Shown here: piece by piece, positions 8,701 to 14,445 of the stretch
Layout of the letters: every line of letters starts with the position of its first letter
How positions within the stretch are numbered: position 1 is the first letter of the stretch
Source: a virus
Virus record (IMG/VR): IMGVR_UViG_3300042308_001333
Coordinates: 1 to 30,624 of that record
Reading direction: 5' to 3' (one strand)
Length of the DNA: 30,624 nt
Position numbers and translations under genes: made by a program
The notes under the pieces: generated by a model
The model's input: the letters and a program-made list of their open reading frames with translations, nothing else
Database searches by the model: none
What the model was told of the DNA's origin: nothing

Positions 8701-10716
8701 GCCGCTGCCTCCGAATGCGCCAGAGAGCGTCTCACGCGGCCCCCTGGAGCCGACGAACAGACTGTTGAGCGCCGGGTTGATCAGCGCCAGCTTAGCGAAA
8801 TCCGAGACAACCGACACGGCAATGCCGCGCGCAACGGTCGCGAAGCTGACGGCCGACGCTTCGCCACGTGTGAACGCATCCACGATGGCATCGCCGACCC
8901 GATCGAAGGCGCGTTCGCCAATCGCCACCACCGCGTTCCAGCTGCGTTCAGTAAAGTCCTTCGCCCGCTTGGCGGCTTCCTCAGCTTCCTTGTTCGCCTT
9001 CTTCAGGTCATCCAGCTTGCGCACGCTGGCGCCGATGGCTTCGGCCGCGCGCTTTTCCGCTTCGGTGCGCTTGTCGATATCGGGGATGCCGGCGGCGCGG
9101 ATTTGGTTTTCGGTTTCGAGCGCAATGGCGGATTCGCGGCTGGCCTCGGTGCCGGCCAGGGTGCCGGCCAGGGCTTCCTCGGCGGCGCGCACCTGGAGGT
9201 TGAGCTTGTCGATGACGTCCTGGCGCTTTTCCGCGGACTTGGCGGCTTCAACGCCAGCCTTGCCTTCTTCCTCCGCCAGCTTCTTCAGCGCCTCGGCCTG
9301 CTCGCGCAGCACGCCGGCACGGGCTGCGGCGGCATCAAAGCGAGCGCCGGGCACGCCGGGGCTGCCTTGCAGCACGGAAACGCCGGCCGCCTCGGCCTCA
9401 TCGATCTTGCGCAGTTTCTCGGCGGTCTCGCGCTGGATCTTCAGCCGCTTGTCTGCGGCTTCCGCCACATCTCGCACTTCAGACGACAGGCGGGTGCGGC
9501 GGCTTTCGCTGGCCTGCCGGGCCGCGTCCTCGGCTTCGGCACGTTGGGATTCGCGATCCTGCCGGCGGATATCCTGCTGCCGGGCCAGGGCCTCGCGCAG
9601 TTCCTGGTCCGCGATCTCCATGGCTTGGCGCAGCCCCGGGGAAACGTCGCCGTAGGCGCTGGCAGCGCGCTCGGCGGCGACCTGCGCGGCCACCTGCTGC
9701 TGCCGGCGCTGTGCGGCGACCACGCCTTGGTCGGCGGCCTCGCGTTCATTCGGGGCGATCAGGCGGCCAGCAGCACCCAGAGCAGAAGCCCCGGCTTGCA
9801 TGTAGCGGGCGAAGGTCTGCGACAGGCCGGTGATGCGATCCAGCCGCGCGCCGAAGTCTTCCGTGGCGGCTATCAGAATATCCTTCGCCCGGCCCATCGT
9901 GACGGGCATCCGGCTGAATTCCTCGCCCATCTTCTCCGAGGCGCGGAGCAGGGCGGGGAAGACCTTCTCGGCGGTGAGCTGGCCCTCGCTGCCCATCTTG
10001 CGTAGCTCGCCGAGACCCACGCCGAGTTCGCGCGCCAGCGCCTGGGCGAGTTGCGGCATGTTCTCCAGGAGCGAGCGCAATTCGTCGCCCTGTAGCGTGC
10101 CGCTGGCCAGCGCCTGGCCCAGCTGCTGCACCGCGGCACCGGTTTCCTGCGCGCTGGCACCGGCCACGATGCCAGCTTTCTGGATGCCGGAGACCAGCTT
10201 CAACACCTGATCGCTAGTGGCGCCCACCTCTTTCGCGGCCACAGAGAAACGAGCGAAGCTGCCGGCGCTTTCGGCCACCGCCACGCCGGTTTGCTGGCTC
10301 AGCGCGAACAGCCGCTCATACACCGCCTGCGCCTGTCCCAGCCCGCCGGTGGCGCTGCTGAGGCGGGCCAAGGTGGCGGTAGCGGTATCGCCGGCCTTGG
10401 CGATGGCCACGGCTCCCACCGTTGCCGCCGCGCCGAGGGCGAGGAACCCCGCCGTCAAGCCAGAAGCCACACCAGCAACGCCGGTGAAGGTGCTGCCGAT
10501 ACGGCCGAGCGAGCCGCCCATGCCCACGAAGGCGCGGTTGGCCACATCGCTGGCAACGGCCAGGCGCTGCATCTCCGGCGCCGCCGCGGCCGAGGCAACG
10601 GCGACACGGCGCATCGCCGCCTCACCAGCCGGGCCAATTGCCTCGATCTGGCGGCGTGCCTGCTCGGCGCCTTCGGCCGAAATGCGGATGCCCACAGAGG
10701 GGCGCGAACCGCTCAT
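5713..10716 (-). CDS. Tape measure protein (1667 aa)
   Basis: This protein sets tail length and is packed inside the tail tube until DNA ejection. The start is ATG at 10716 with AGGAGG about 8 bases upstream; a longer frame from 10749 lacks a ribosome binding site. Residues about 70-290 form the conserved tape-measure N-terminal domain, including QKAGIVAGASAQETGAAVQQ, LQGDELRSLLENMPQLAQAL and TAEKVFPALLRASEKMGEEF. Residues about 330-610 are long charged coiled coils. A glycine-rich hydrophobic segment (about 740-810, with GGLIGGAAGGGLGGLFGPG) resembles the membrane-inserting part of tape measures. The C-terminal third carries three imperfect copies of a roughly 85-95 residue repeat. The tail would be about 250 nm at 0.15 nm per residue (general rule, not measured). 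The gene sits left of an unusual island, so its promoter or read-through source is unclear. Confidence 0.95.
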   Translation of the reverse strand: MSGSRPSVGIRISAEGAEQARRQIEAIGPAGEAAMRRVAVASAAAAPEMQRLAVASDVANRAFVGMGGSLGRIGSTFTGVAGVASGLTAGFLALGAAATVGAVAIAKAGDTATATLARLSSATGGLGQAQAVYERLFALSQQTGVAVAESAGSFARFSVAAKEVGATSDQVLKLVSGIQKAGIVAGASAQETGAAVQQLGQALASGTLQGDELRSLLENMPQLAQALARELGVGLGELRKMGSEGQLTAEKVFPALLRASEKMGEEFSRMPVTMGRAKDILIAATEDFGARLDRITGLSQTFARYMQAGASALGAAGRLIAPNEREAADQGVVAAQRRQQQVAAQVAAERAASAYGDVSPGLRQAMEIADQELREALARQQDIRRQDRESQRAEAEDAARQASESRRTRLSSEVRDVAEAADKRLKIQRETAEKLRKIDEAEAAGVSVLQGSPGVPGARFDAAAARAGVLREQAEALKKLAEEEGKAGVEAAKSAEKRQDVIDKLNLQVRAAEEALAGTLAGTEASRESAIALETENQIRAAGIPDIDKRTEAEKRAAEAIGASVRKLDDLKKANKEAEEAAKRAKDFTERSWNAVVAIGERAFDRVGDAIVDAFTRGEASAVSFATVARGIAVSVVSDFAKLALINPALNSLFVGSRGPRETLSGAFGGSGGIGDLLGVGQLFGGRSILDSIGLTGSGGLLSTPLWAGPAVAIEPSIAMGAAGYMAPSSVTLGGVLGGAGAGFGAGMLLNNLLGGNQTGGMVGSGVGALGGAIIGSLIPGVGTLIGGLIGGAAGGGLGGLFGPGESVRGYGLRFQSTAYNEAVGGTNDFGTALKPISYEYYNEEGKAAFMAAEQQVAATNEYLNTRNLRVAGASVIGGNKNGPDYSWADAGTIGEGFSRLRFAAMDNTNLDEQLRQRNFQGVEGLQQFVESFIRIQDTIKGLTTDAIPAFTAQMQAVNDNFDAVTKSAQQYGVAETGLTEARAKAIAALEAQRTETLRQSDVSLSIRRLAAGGDTQQAELVRQAEAARQELEAFGKSLDALALTAADKAARLVALEEVQAAERAAIIERYGEQAAQALRQAGSTIRAYLDNLATGTAAGASPTDRLAAAQANFERDRLLATGGDRDALGRITGSADALLGAGRDMFASGSGFQAILQQVTGGLSNLPVVQSYDAQQTAALQAIQQALTTGTLNTATVILPAGNVVQLAGGAFSAASAADIAATAQATANTVGTLVSGFGQSIAATATGLAAVNQSLGAVNTSVVDLNRSLATIHGSIVAGFGGLGAAQATTAGLTAAVNDNVLATGRAQQEGQAVANALLGAIPAQVLASGAATLAGLAGINQSLAALHSAMADLNTSIATVHGSLVAGLGVLANGAAALAAGQDITARAVVAAGAALQEGQAVGNAGLSILAGGLAVMNGSVLSLGGALATIDATGRDVNTSLATIHGAAVDLNTSLATIHGSIVVGLGALAGGISIAAQQAAATNASVITAGAAIQSGQAVANAIEVGNAAAFATYYGIMTTYLAIIAANTAPVGVPTPVPAPGYTYGGGRGGTNDNLGGILTGATYGGGINGGPGSVENVLTGYTAQVLNGGTRPTQPDSLGIGGGVVAPMLAELQAINGRLVAVEGVLRQVGVTVAQETRASGVLVAGALDEQTTVIRRTAA
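6170..6930 (-). repeat. Three imperfect repeats inside the tape measure gene
   Basis: The C-terminal part of the tape measure (about residues 1262-1515) repeats a unit that contains a GQAVANA-like helix, an Ala-rich stretch and a LNTSLATIHGS-like segment. Copies of the last motif lie near plus-strand positions 6310-6360, 6605-6660 and 6885-6921, about 260-290 bases apart. Tandem copies of this type in tape measures fit a helical rod grown by repeat duplication, but here the copies differ at many positions. Confidence 0.75.
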
Positions 10717-10782
10717 GGTGTAGCCTCCTCTGGCTAGTGGATTGCGCATGCGTTACGGTCACAGCCCTTTGGGGAGGGTGCG

Positions 10783-11163
10783 ATGCGGGCAGGCGTTGTT
10801 GTGGTGGTGGCGCTGTTGGCAGGGTGCGCCACAGCGGTTTTGCAATCGGATGATCCGCGGCGCGCGGTAGTGCTGGCGCCTTATCTCCGCGTAATCCCAC
10901 CCTTCGGGCAGGTTCACATACCGGAAGGGACAGTTTTGTATCCGGCCACCGTGGATGGGCAGCCGTCTTGGTGCTCCACTGCGCCGGTCTATTTTGTGCC
11001 TGGTGAGGCCCGCCCGCTATGCTTGTTTGATCCGAGCGGCGGAAGCCAGACCGAGGGATGGTTCAAGACTGCGTATGTCGCCGGTTCATTGGCAAGCTTA
11101 CGGTATGATGTCGATGTCCCATATCGAGTGGGACAGCGGCCGGCGCTGCCTCCTCGGCAATAA
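10783..11163 (+). CDS. Putative lipoprotein (126 aa), plus-strand, unknown function
   Basis: This is the only intact plus-strand gene I support. GGGGAGG precedes the ATG at about 5-8 bases. The N-terminus (MRAGVVVVVALLAGC) is a signal peptide with the lipobox LLAGC, so Cys15 would be lipidated and the mature protein anchored in a membrane. The mature part has four further Cys/Trp-containing beta-like stretches (WCSTAPVYFVPGE, RPLCLFDPSGG) and no known domain that I recognise. It is convergent with the cassette and array at its right. Membrane-anchored phage lipoproteins often change the host surface or block superinfection (family knowledge for such genes generally); that role is only a hypothesis here. 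Its promoter must lie in the short gap 10717-10775, where I see no clear -35/-10 pair. Confidence 0.72.
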   Translation: MRAGVVVVVALLAGCATAVLQSDDPRRAVVLAPYLRVIPPFGQVHIPEGTVLYPATVDGQPSWCSTAPVYFVPGEARPLCLFDPSGGSQTEGWFKTAYVAGSLASLRYDVDVPYRVGQRPALPPRQ

Positions 11164-11185
11164 GGGCGGCGCTTCGGCGCCGCCC
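11164..11185. terminator. Perfect 9-bp hairpin with TTCG loop
   Basis: The stem GGGCGGCGC pairs with GCGCCGCCC around a TTCG loop on the plus strand (CGAA on the minus strand). It follows the plus-strand lipoprotein stop at 11161-11163 directly. It also lies at the far end of the minus-strand pentamer array, where TTATTG follows on the minus strand. There is no long T-run on either strand, so it may be a bidirectional terminator, a transcript-end stabiliser, or a structural element of the array RNA. Confidence 0.7.
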
Positions 11186-11193
11186 TGCTAACT

Positions 11194-11374
11194 TAGCCTG
11201 CCGTGCCCGGCCCAGCCTAGCCGAGCCATGCCCAACCTGGCCTCGCCATGCCTGCCAGACCACGCCTGGCCTCGCCGAGCCGTGCCCCGCCCCGCCATGC
11301 CTCACCTTGCCTGCCACGCCTCGCCTTGCCTAGCCAAGCCGTGCCTAGCCTCGCCATGCCTGCCCTGCCATGTC
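11194..11374 (-). repeat. Degenerate GGC-NN pentamer array (37 units, 181 bp)
   Basis: On the minus strand the sequence is a head-to-tail run of pentamers GGCNN, in which the last two bases vary freely. I count 33 pentamers and 4 tetramers (GGCA), exactly filling 11194-11374. Three pentamers begin GGT and the first unit is GACAT; all others begin GGC. The tetramers divide the array into blocks of 9, 11 and 10 pentamers. The array starts 7 bases after the stop codon of the 155-residue gene of the three-gene cassette, in the same transcription direction, so it would form its 3' untranslated RNA. It ends shortly before the UUCG hairpin. No coding role is likely because five-base periodicity shifts frame continually. 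Tracts of this general type occur in other phage genomes in my memory; their function is, to my knowledge, not established. Confidence 0.9.
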
Positions 11375-11381
11375 CTTGCAA

Positions 11382-11849
11382 TCAGCGGCGGGCTGCCGCG
11401 ATCGCCTCCGTCACCGCCGAGAATTCGGCGAACTCGCCGTACTTCGACAGCCACACTTCCAGATCGGTCCAGCCTTGCCGGATGACCTGACCGCGTAGTT
11501 CCTTCTCGCCCAACACGACATGCCGGGCTTCGTATCCAAGGCCCACATCCGGCCTTTCGACCGAGACGAAGGCTCGCTTCGGCTCCGACACGCCGCGAGG
11601 TGCGACCTTCACCACGATGGCGCCGACGAGTTGCCGCGCCTGCGCTTCCCGGTGCCGTTCCGCCGCGATGCTGTCGTCCCACTCGAAGGCGCGGTGCAGC
11701 ACCGAGGTATCCGGCCGGGCTGCATCCACCACCATGGCCGGGGTGAGGGAGCCGTTGGCACGTTGCCGCAGCAGTTCGATAGTCTCGCCGGCCTGCTGGG
11801 CGTTGATGCAAAACCGGGCACCAGACTTGAACTCGTAACGGAAGCTCAT
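11382..11849 (-). CDS. Conserved phage protein, third gene of array cassette (155 aa)
   Basis: ATG at 11849 overlaps the stop of the 198-residue gene (ATGA). Residues about 1-50 form a small region with RANGSLTPAMVVDAARPD, then VLHRAFEWDDSIAAERHREA (about 50-70), a pattern I recall from widespread uncharacterised phage proteins (LTP..VVD.A, FEWDD..AAE). The middle (about 72-120) has beta-like strands (LVGAIVVKVAPRGVSE, RAFVSVERPDVG) and the C-terminus is helical (WLSKYGEFAEFSAVTEAIAAARR). No catalytic motif is recognised. It always seems to travel with a partner like the 198-residue protein in remembered phage loci, so the two may form a complex. The pentamer array starts 7 bases after its stop codon. 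Confidence 0.75.
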   Translation of the reverse strand: MSFRYEFKSGARFCINAQQAGETIELLRQRANGSLTPAMVVDAARPDTSVLHRAFEWDDSIAAERHREAQARQLVGAIVVKVAPRGVSEPKRAFVSVERPDVGLGYEARHVVLGEKELRGQVIRQGWTDLEVWLSKYGEFAEFSAVTEAIAAARR

Positions 11850-12442
11850 GCGCCCTCGCCCTCCGTGGCGACATGGAACATGCCGTAGCTGCCGTCGCGC
11901 TCCGGCCGCCACTCCCCGACGCCAACACCGAAGCCGGCGCTGTTGAACAGGTGCACGATCTGCTCGGCGGAGAGCGCCCCGGCGTTGAACCGGATGGAGA
12001 GGTCCACCGACCATTCGGTGAATTGGCCGCGGTGACGAATGTCCGCGCCGCCCATGGCGATCTTGACCATGTCCTCCCGCGGCGAGGGCGTGCCGTTGAT
12101 GCGGGCCAACTCGCCGGGGATGTGGAAGGCGCCACGCGCTTCCGTCATTCTCAGGCCATCCACGAAGCGGCAGGCGGACACGGCCGCCGCCTTGAATGCG
12201 ACGGTGGGAAAGCCGTAGCCGCGGCCGTCCGGCATCGGGTAGAGCGAGGCCTCGTAGTCGGCTTGCGGGTCCTTCGCCTCCCTCGCCGCCTTGGCCCGTT
12301 TCATCTGCTTGTCCAGCATCTGCTTCTTCGCCTTCTCGCTCCAGGCGTGGCAGATCAGCGGGCTGTCACCAACGAGACGCAGGCCCATCACGCGAAGGTC
12401 AAGGGGCGGCAGCTGGATTGCCTGGGTGGGTGACTTGCTCAT
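11846..12442 (-). CDS. Conserved phage protein, possible RAMP/Cas7-like RRM fold (198 aa)
   Basis: ATG at 12442 shares a base with the upstream stop (TGATG). The protein starts with an acidic-hydrophobic strand and DSPLICHAWSEKAKKQML (about 28-45). It then has a Lys/Arg-rich helix, GFPTVAFKAAAVSACR (about 77-92), HIPGELARI, REDMVKIAMGGADIRHRG, a strand pair WSVDLSIRFNAG (about 145-157), and a C-terminal glycine-rich segment AGFGVGVGEWRPERDGSYGMF (read in pieces, about 169-189). The order of an early P-L strand, a 'pG/P..aFKaA' helix and a late glycine-rich loop before a final strand resembles the layout of RAMP proteins such as Cas7/Csf2. This is pattern reasoning, not a search. If correct, it would be a nucleic-acid-binding, possibly filament-forming protein. 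An annealing or recombination protein is the main alternative. Confidence 0.7.
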   Translation of the reverse strand: MSKSPTQAIQLPPLDLRVMGLRLVGDSPLICHAWSEKAKKQMLDKQMKRAKAAREAKDPQADYEASLYPMPDGRGYGFPTVAFKAAAVSACRFVDGLRMTEARGAFHIPGELARINGTPSPREDMVKIAMGGADIRHRGQFTEWSVDLSIRFNAGALSAEQIVHLFNSAGFGVGVGEWRPERDGSYGMFHVATEGEGA

Positions 12443-12711
12443 CACACCACCTCCTGCGCAGCGGCGATCCGGTTGAGGTCGCCCAGGATGCCGCGCGCAA
12501 GCCGGGCATCCGTGGATGGCGCATGACGATGCCATGGCATACCCATGATGCTGTCCAGGCTCTCCTCGTCCGTGGCGTCAATCTGCCCATAGGTCCAGCG
12601 CAGCGCCCGGACTTTCACCAGTATGCCTTCCATCGTCACAGGCGCGTGTTTCTCGATTTGCCGAACCACGGCGCTGGTTCGGTCCATGGCGGCGCTGGCG
12701 GCCTCGGACAT
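12442..12711 (-). CDS. Hypothetical protein, first gene of array cassette (89 aa)
   Basis: ATG at 12711 begins MSEAASAAMDRTSAVV. Residues 1-30 are helical and acidic. The middle has APVTMEGILVKVRALRW (about 28-44), and the C-terminal part (about 65-89) is a helix with DARLARGILGDLNRIA. The last base of its stop is shared with the start of the next gene (TGATG), so the cassette is co-translated. It is rich in small and charged residues with no domain I know. The 110 bases upstream hold a plus-strand gene remnant and no clear promoter, so transcription may come from the late operon to the right. Confidence 0.65.
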   Translation of the reverse strand: MSEAASAAMDRTSAVVRQIEKHAPVTMEGILVKVRALRWTYGQIDATDEESLDSIMGMPWHRHAPSTDARLARGILGDLNRIAAAQEVV

Positions 12712-12722
12712 CGCGTCGTCGC

Positions 12723-12824
12723 GCGTGGCGTCGGCTGCAACCCGACATCCCCACCCGCGCCGAAGCCATCCGCCGCTTGATCGAACTCGGCCTGGAAGCC
12801 TCCAAGGCAAAGCCCACGTCCTAG
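12723..12824 (+). pseudogene. 3' remnant of a ribbon-helix-helix (CopG/Arc-like) gene
   Basis: On the plus strand 33 codons before TAG at 12822-12824 read as the C-terminus of a ribbon-helix-helix protein: RRLQPDIPTRAEAIRRL followed by IELGLEAS. 'TRAEAIRRLIELGL' is the classic helix pair of such DNA-binding proteins, whose genes usually give a beta strand upstream. The frame upstream of 12723 turns into low-quality Arg/Trp-rich sequence with no such strand or start, so the 5' part is missing. The stop overlaps the stop of the minus-strand DUF6441-like gene. It marks a recombination junction at the border of the island. Confidence 0.65.
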
Positions 12825-13567
12825 CGCCCGCTCGCCAACTCCCGCACCGCAGCGGCGGCGAACCAACCCGGCGCCTGTGCGCGCACCTGATCGACGTTGA
12901 GCCGCTTTCGCAGGCTGACCTGCCGGGCCAGGAAGAACATCGGCACAAAGCCCTTGGCCAGGATCTCCCGGCGGCGCTGTGCGGCGCCCTTGCCGCGCGC
13001 GGTGCCGATTTCCGTCGCGGTGCCCACAAACAGCCGCAGCCGGTTGCGGGTGCGCTTCGTCACGCCATAGGCCCCGGCCACGCGCAGGCACCAAAGGCGC
13101 AGGCGGGGGTTGGATTTGCTGGGGATGATGAACGCCTCCCCGCGCTTGCCGGCGGCGATCATCTGTTGCGGGGTGATGCGAAGGCCACCGCGCCGGCCGG
13201 CGCCGCGGCGGCCACCGACGGCGTTGTAGCCGGTGGGGAAGGCCAGATACTTGCCGCCCTTGGCCGTGATCGTGGCGCCCTGGTCGAACGCCGTCACCAC
13301 ATCAGGCATTCGGCTATACACCAGCGCGGCAGGCTTCAGCGTGCGCGGAGCACGGCCTGGCGGGGGATAGACGGCTAGGCGCCAGCTGTTCGCAACCGCT
13401 TTGCCGCCATCCCTGAAACCGGCAGCGCGGGCTTGGTTCCGCAGGGCGGCCTGGGTAAGCCGACCGGCGGTCGAAACTGCCCGGCGCATGCCGGCGGCCA
13501 CGCGCACCAGTTCCTGATCCAGCGCCTTGGAGAGATTGCCGGTGACGGTCGCCTTGAGGAGGGTCAT
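12821..13567 (-). CDS. DUF6441-like phage tail-associated protein (248 aa)
   Basis: ATG at 13567 shares a base with the stop of the tail-chaperone frame (TGATG). The N-terminus (LLKATVTGNLSKALDQELVRV) is an amphipathic helix. Residues 30-75 contain GRLTQAALRNQARAAGF and WRLAVYPPPG. Then comes GATITAKGGKYLAFPTGYNAVG (pieces; about 95-115), a basic Gly/Arg-rich stretch and a C-terminal helical part (KGFVPMFFLARQVSLRKRLN). This order matches proteins I know as DUF6441, found beside tail genes of alphaproteobacterial phages; structural or assembly role is assumed from position. The gene is uninterrupted and ends exactly where the plus-strand remnant ends. Confidence 0.68.
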   Translation of the reverse strand: MTLLKATVTGNLSKALDQELVRVAAGMRRAVSTAGRLTQAALRNQARAAGFRDGGKAVANSWRLAVYPPPGRAPRTLKPAALVYSRMPDVVTAFDQGATITAKGGKYLAFPTGYNAVGGRRGAGRRGGLRITPQQMIAAGKRGEAFIIPSKSNPRLRLWCLRVAGAYGVTKRTRNRLRLFVGTATEIGTARGKGAAQRRREILAKGFVPMFFLARQVSLRKRLNVDQVRAQAPGWFAAAAVRELASGR

Positions 13568-14432
13568 CAGCGCACCTGTCGTTCGGTTTCCCGCCATCCG
13601 GCGTCGATGCCCGCCAGCGTGGCGAACGCATCCACAATCCAGGCCGCCTGGTCGTTGAGGCTGCCACCGTCCGGCCAATGGGCCACCCCTGCCTCGCCGC
13701 GGCACGCCGCCCAGAGGCGGACGAAATCGTGCCAGGGGCGCGGCACGGCCAACCGGGGGTTGTCGCCCTTCCAGGGCTCGGCCGCGGCCCCGGCGGGCAC
13801 CAGCCAATCAGACCCATCAAAGGGCCTCAGCCCTCCTGCGTAGGCGCCGGGCTCTCGGGCGACGGCGAGGGCGCCTCGGAGTTTCCCGCCGCGTCCGGGC
13901 CGAGCCAGATCAGCACCTGCGCACGCGTGGCCAGGGCCTCCAGTTCGGCCGCCGGAATGGCGTCCAGTAGTTCCGCCGGAACGCGGCTGTCGCGCCCGCG
14001 CACCAGGGGCGGCAGGCCGGGCCCGGACCATTCACGCAGGGCGAATTGGAGCGTGATGAACGGGCTCATCTCGTTGTAGCGCAGACGGGCTTCCAGCAAC
14101 TCGGCATAGGCGGGCTCCTGCCGCGCCACGCGCTCCAGCACCGCCAGCCGCGCCTGTGCGGCCTTGTCGTCTGGCGCCGCCTCGGCTGCGTCCACCGCAG
14201 CCAGGGCTTCGTGCAGGTTGGCCGGCGCCAGTTCCTCCAGGACCTGCCGCAGCACGCCGAACATGACGGCCTGGTCCGGGGGATCGCCGCCCTCCGCACG
14301 GATCTGCCGCCGCATCGCGTTCCGCTCCCGGTAGCTGAGCGGGCTCAGCACGTAGGAGCGAGGCGACTTCGGCGGCGTGTACGTGAGCGTATCCTGCACC
14401 GAGAATACGGGTTCGGAAGGGGCGATGTCCAA
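13567..14432 (-). CDS. Tail assembly chaperone fusion GT, by -1 frameshift (288 aa)
   Basis: The downstream T-like frame (about 104 codons from 13881 to 13567) is open back past the G stop codon and has no good start of its own. It is reached by a -1 frameshift on GGGAAAC inside the G gene. The fusion is 184 residues of G plus 104 residues of T. The T part includes DGSDWLVPAG, NPRLAVPRPWHDFVRLW and WPDGGSLNDQAAWIVDAF, all well-formed protein sequence. In lambda-like phages, G and GT chaperones bind the tape measure and tube protein during tail assembly (established for lambda G and GT). An alternative, a separate protein starting at an internal GTG, has no ribosome binding site in good register. 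Confidence 0.82.
13827..14432 (-). CDS. Tail assembly chaperone G (201 aa)
   Basis: The start is a TTG at 14432, placed 6-7 bases after GGAGG; no ATG with a ribosome binding site fits better. The upstream stop is 13 bases before it. The product begins MDIAPSEPVFSVQDTLTYTP and contains a helical middle with LSYRERNAMRRQIRAEGGD, DKAAQARLAVLERVARQ and NEMSPFITLQFALREWSG. It ends in a Pro/Ser-rich tail after the slippery site. Position between the tail tube gene and the tape measure region, plus the frameshift structure, identifies it as the G-like chaperone rather than a sequence match to lambda G. Confidence 0.8.
   Translation of the reverse strand: MDIAPSEPVFSVQDTLTYTPPKSPRSYVLSPLSYRERNAMRRQIRAEGGDPPDQAVMFGVLRQVLEELAPANLHEALAAVDAAEAAPDDKAAQARLAVLERVARQEPAYAELLEARLRYNEMSPFITLQFALREWSGPGLPPLVRGRDSRVPAELLDAIPAAELEALATRAQVLIWLGPDAAGNSEAPSPSPESPAPTQEG
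13881..13887 (-). promoter_or_regulatory. Programmed -1 frameshift slippery site GGGAAAC
   Basis: On the minus strand the heptamer G GGA AAC is in frame in the G gene (codons GGA, AAC). It fits the canonical X-XXY-YYZ pattern and closely resembles lambda's GGGAAAG in G/GT. After slipping back one base, the ribosome reads CTC CGA GGC and continues into the T frame without a stop to 13567. Confidence 0.88.
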
Positions 14433-14445
14433 GCAGGACCTCCGT

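Larger units (their letters stand above)
10717..12824. other. Accessory island interrupting the tail operon
   Basis: This stretch separates the tail-chaperone/DUF6441 genes from the tape measure gene, which normally lie close together. It contains a plus-strand ribbon-helix-helix gene remnant at its right end, three minus-strand genes, a 181-bp pentamer array, a perfect hairpin, and a plus-strand lipoprotein gene at its left end. Mixed strand use, a gene fragment and a repeat array are signs of insertion or exchange. Exact insertion borders cannot be seen; no flanking direct repeats were noted. Confidence 0.6.

Noticed and set aside
11194-11374. CRISPR array
   Set aside because: Units are 4-5 bases with no spacer between conserved repeats; no cas genes beyond a possible RAMP-like fold.
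11228-11490. Plus-strand open frames across the pentamer array
   Set aside because: They only reflect the absence of stop codons in the NNGCC run; low-complexity Pro/Cys/Ala/Ser product.
13314-13820. Minus-strand frame beginning near the G stop as the second chaperone gene
   Set aside because: It is in the wrong frame, Arg/Pro/Ser-rich, and competes with the well-formed T frame reached by the GGGAAAC shift.
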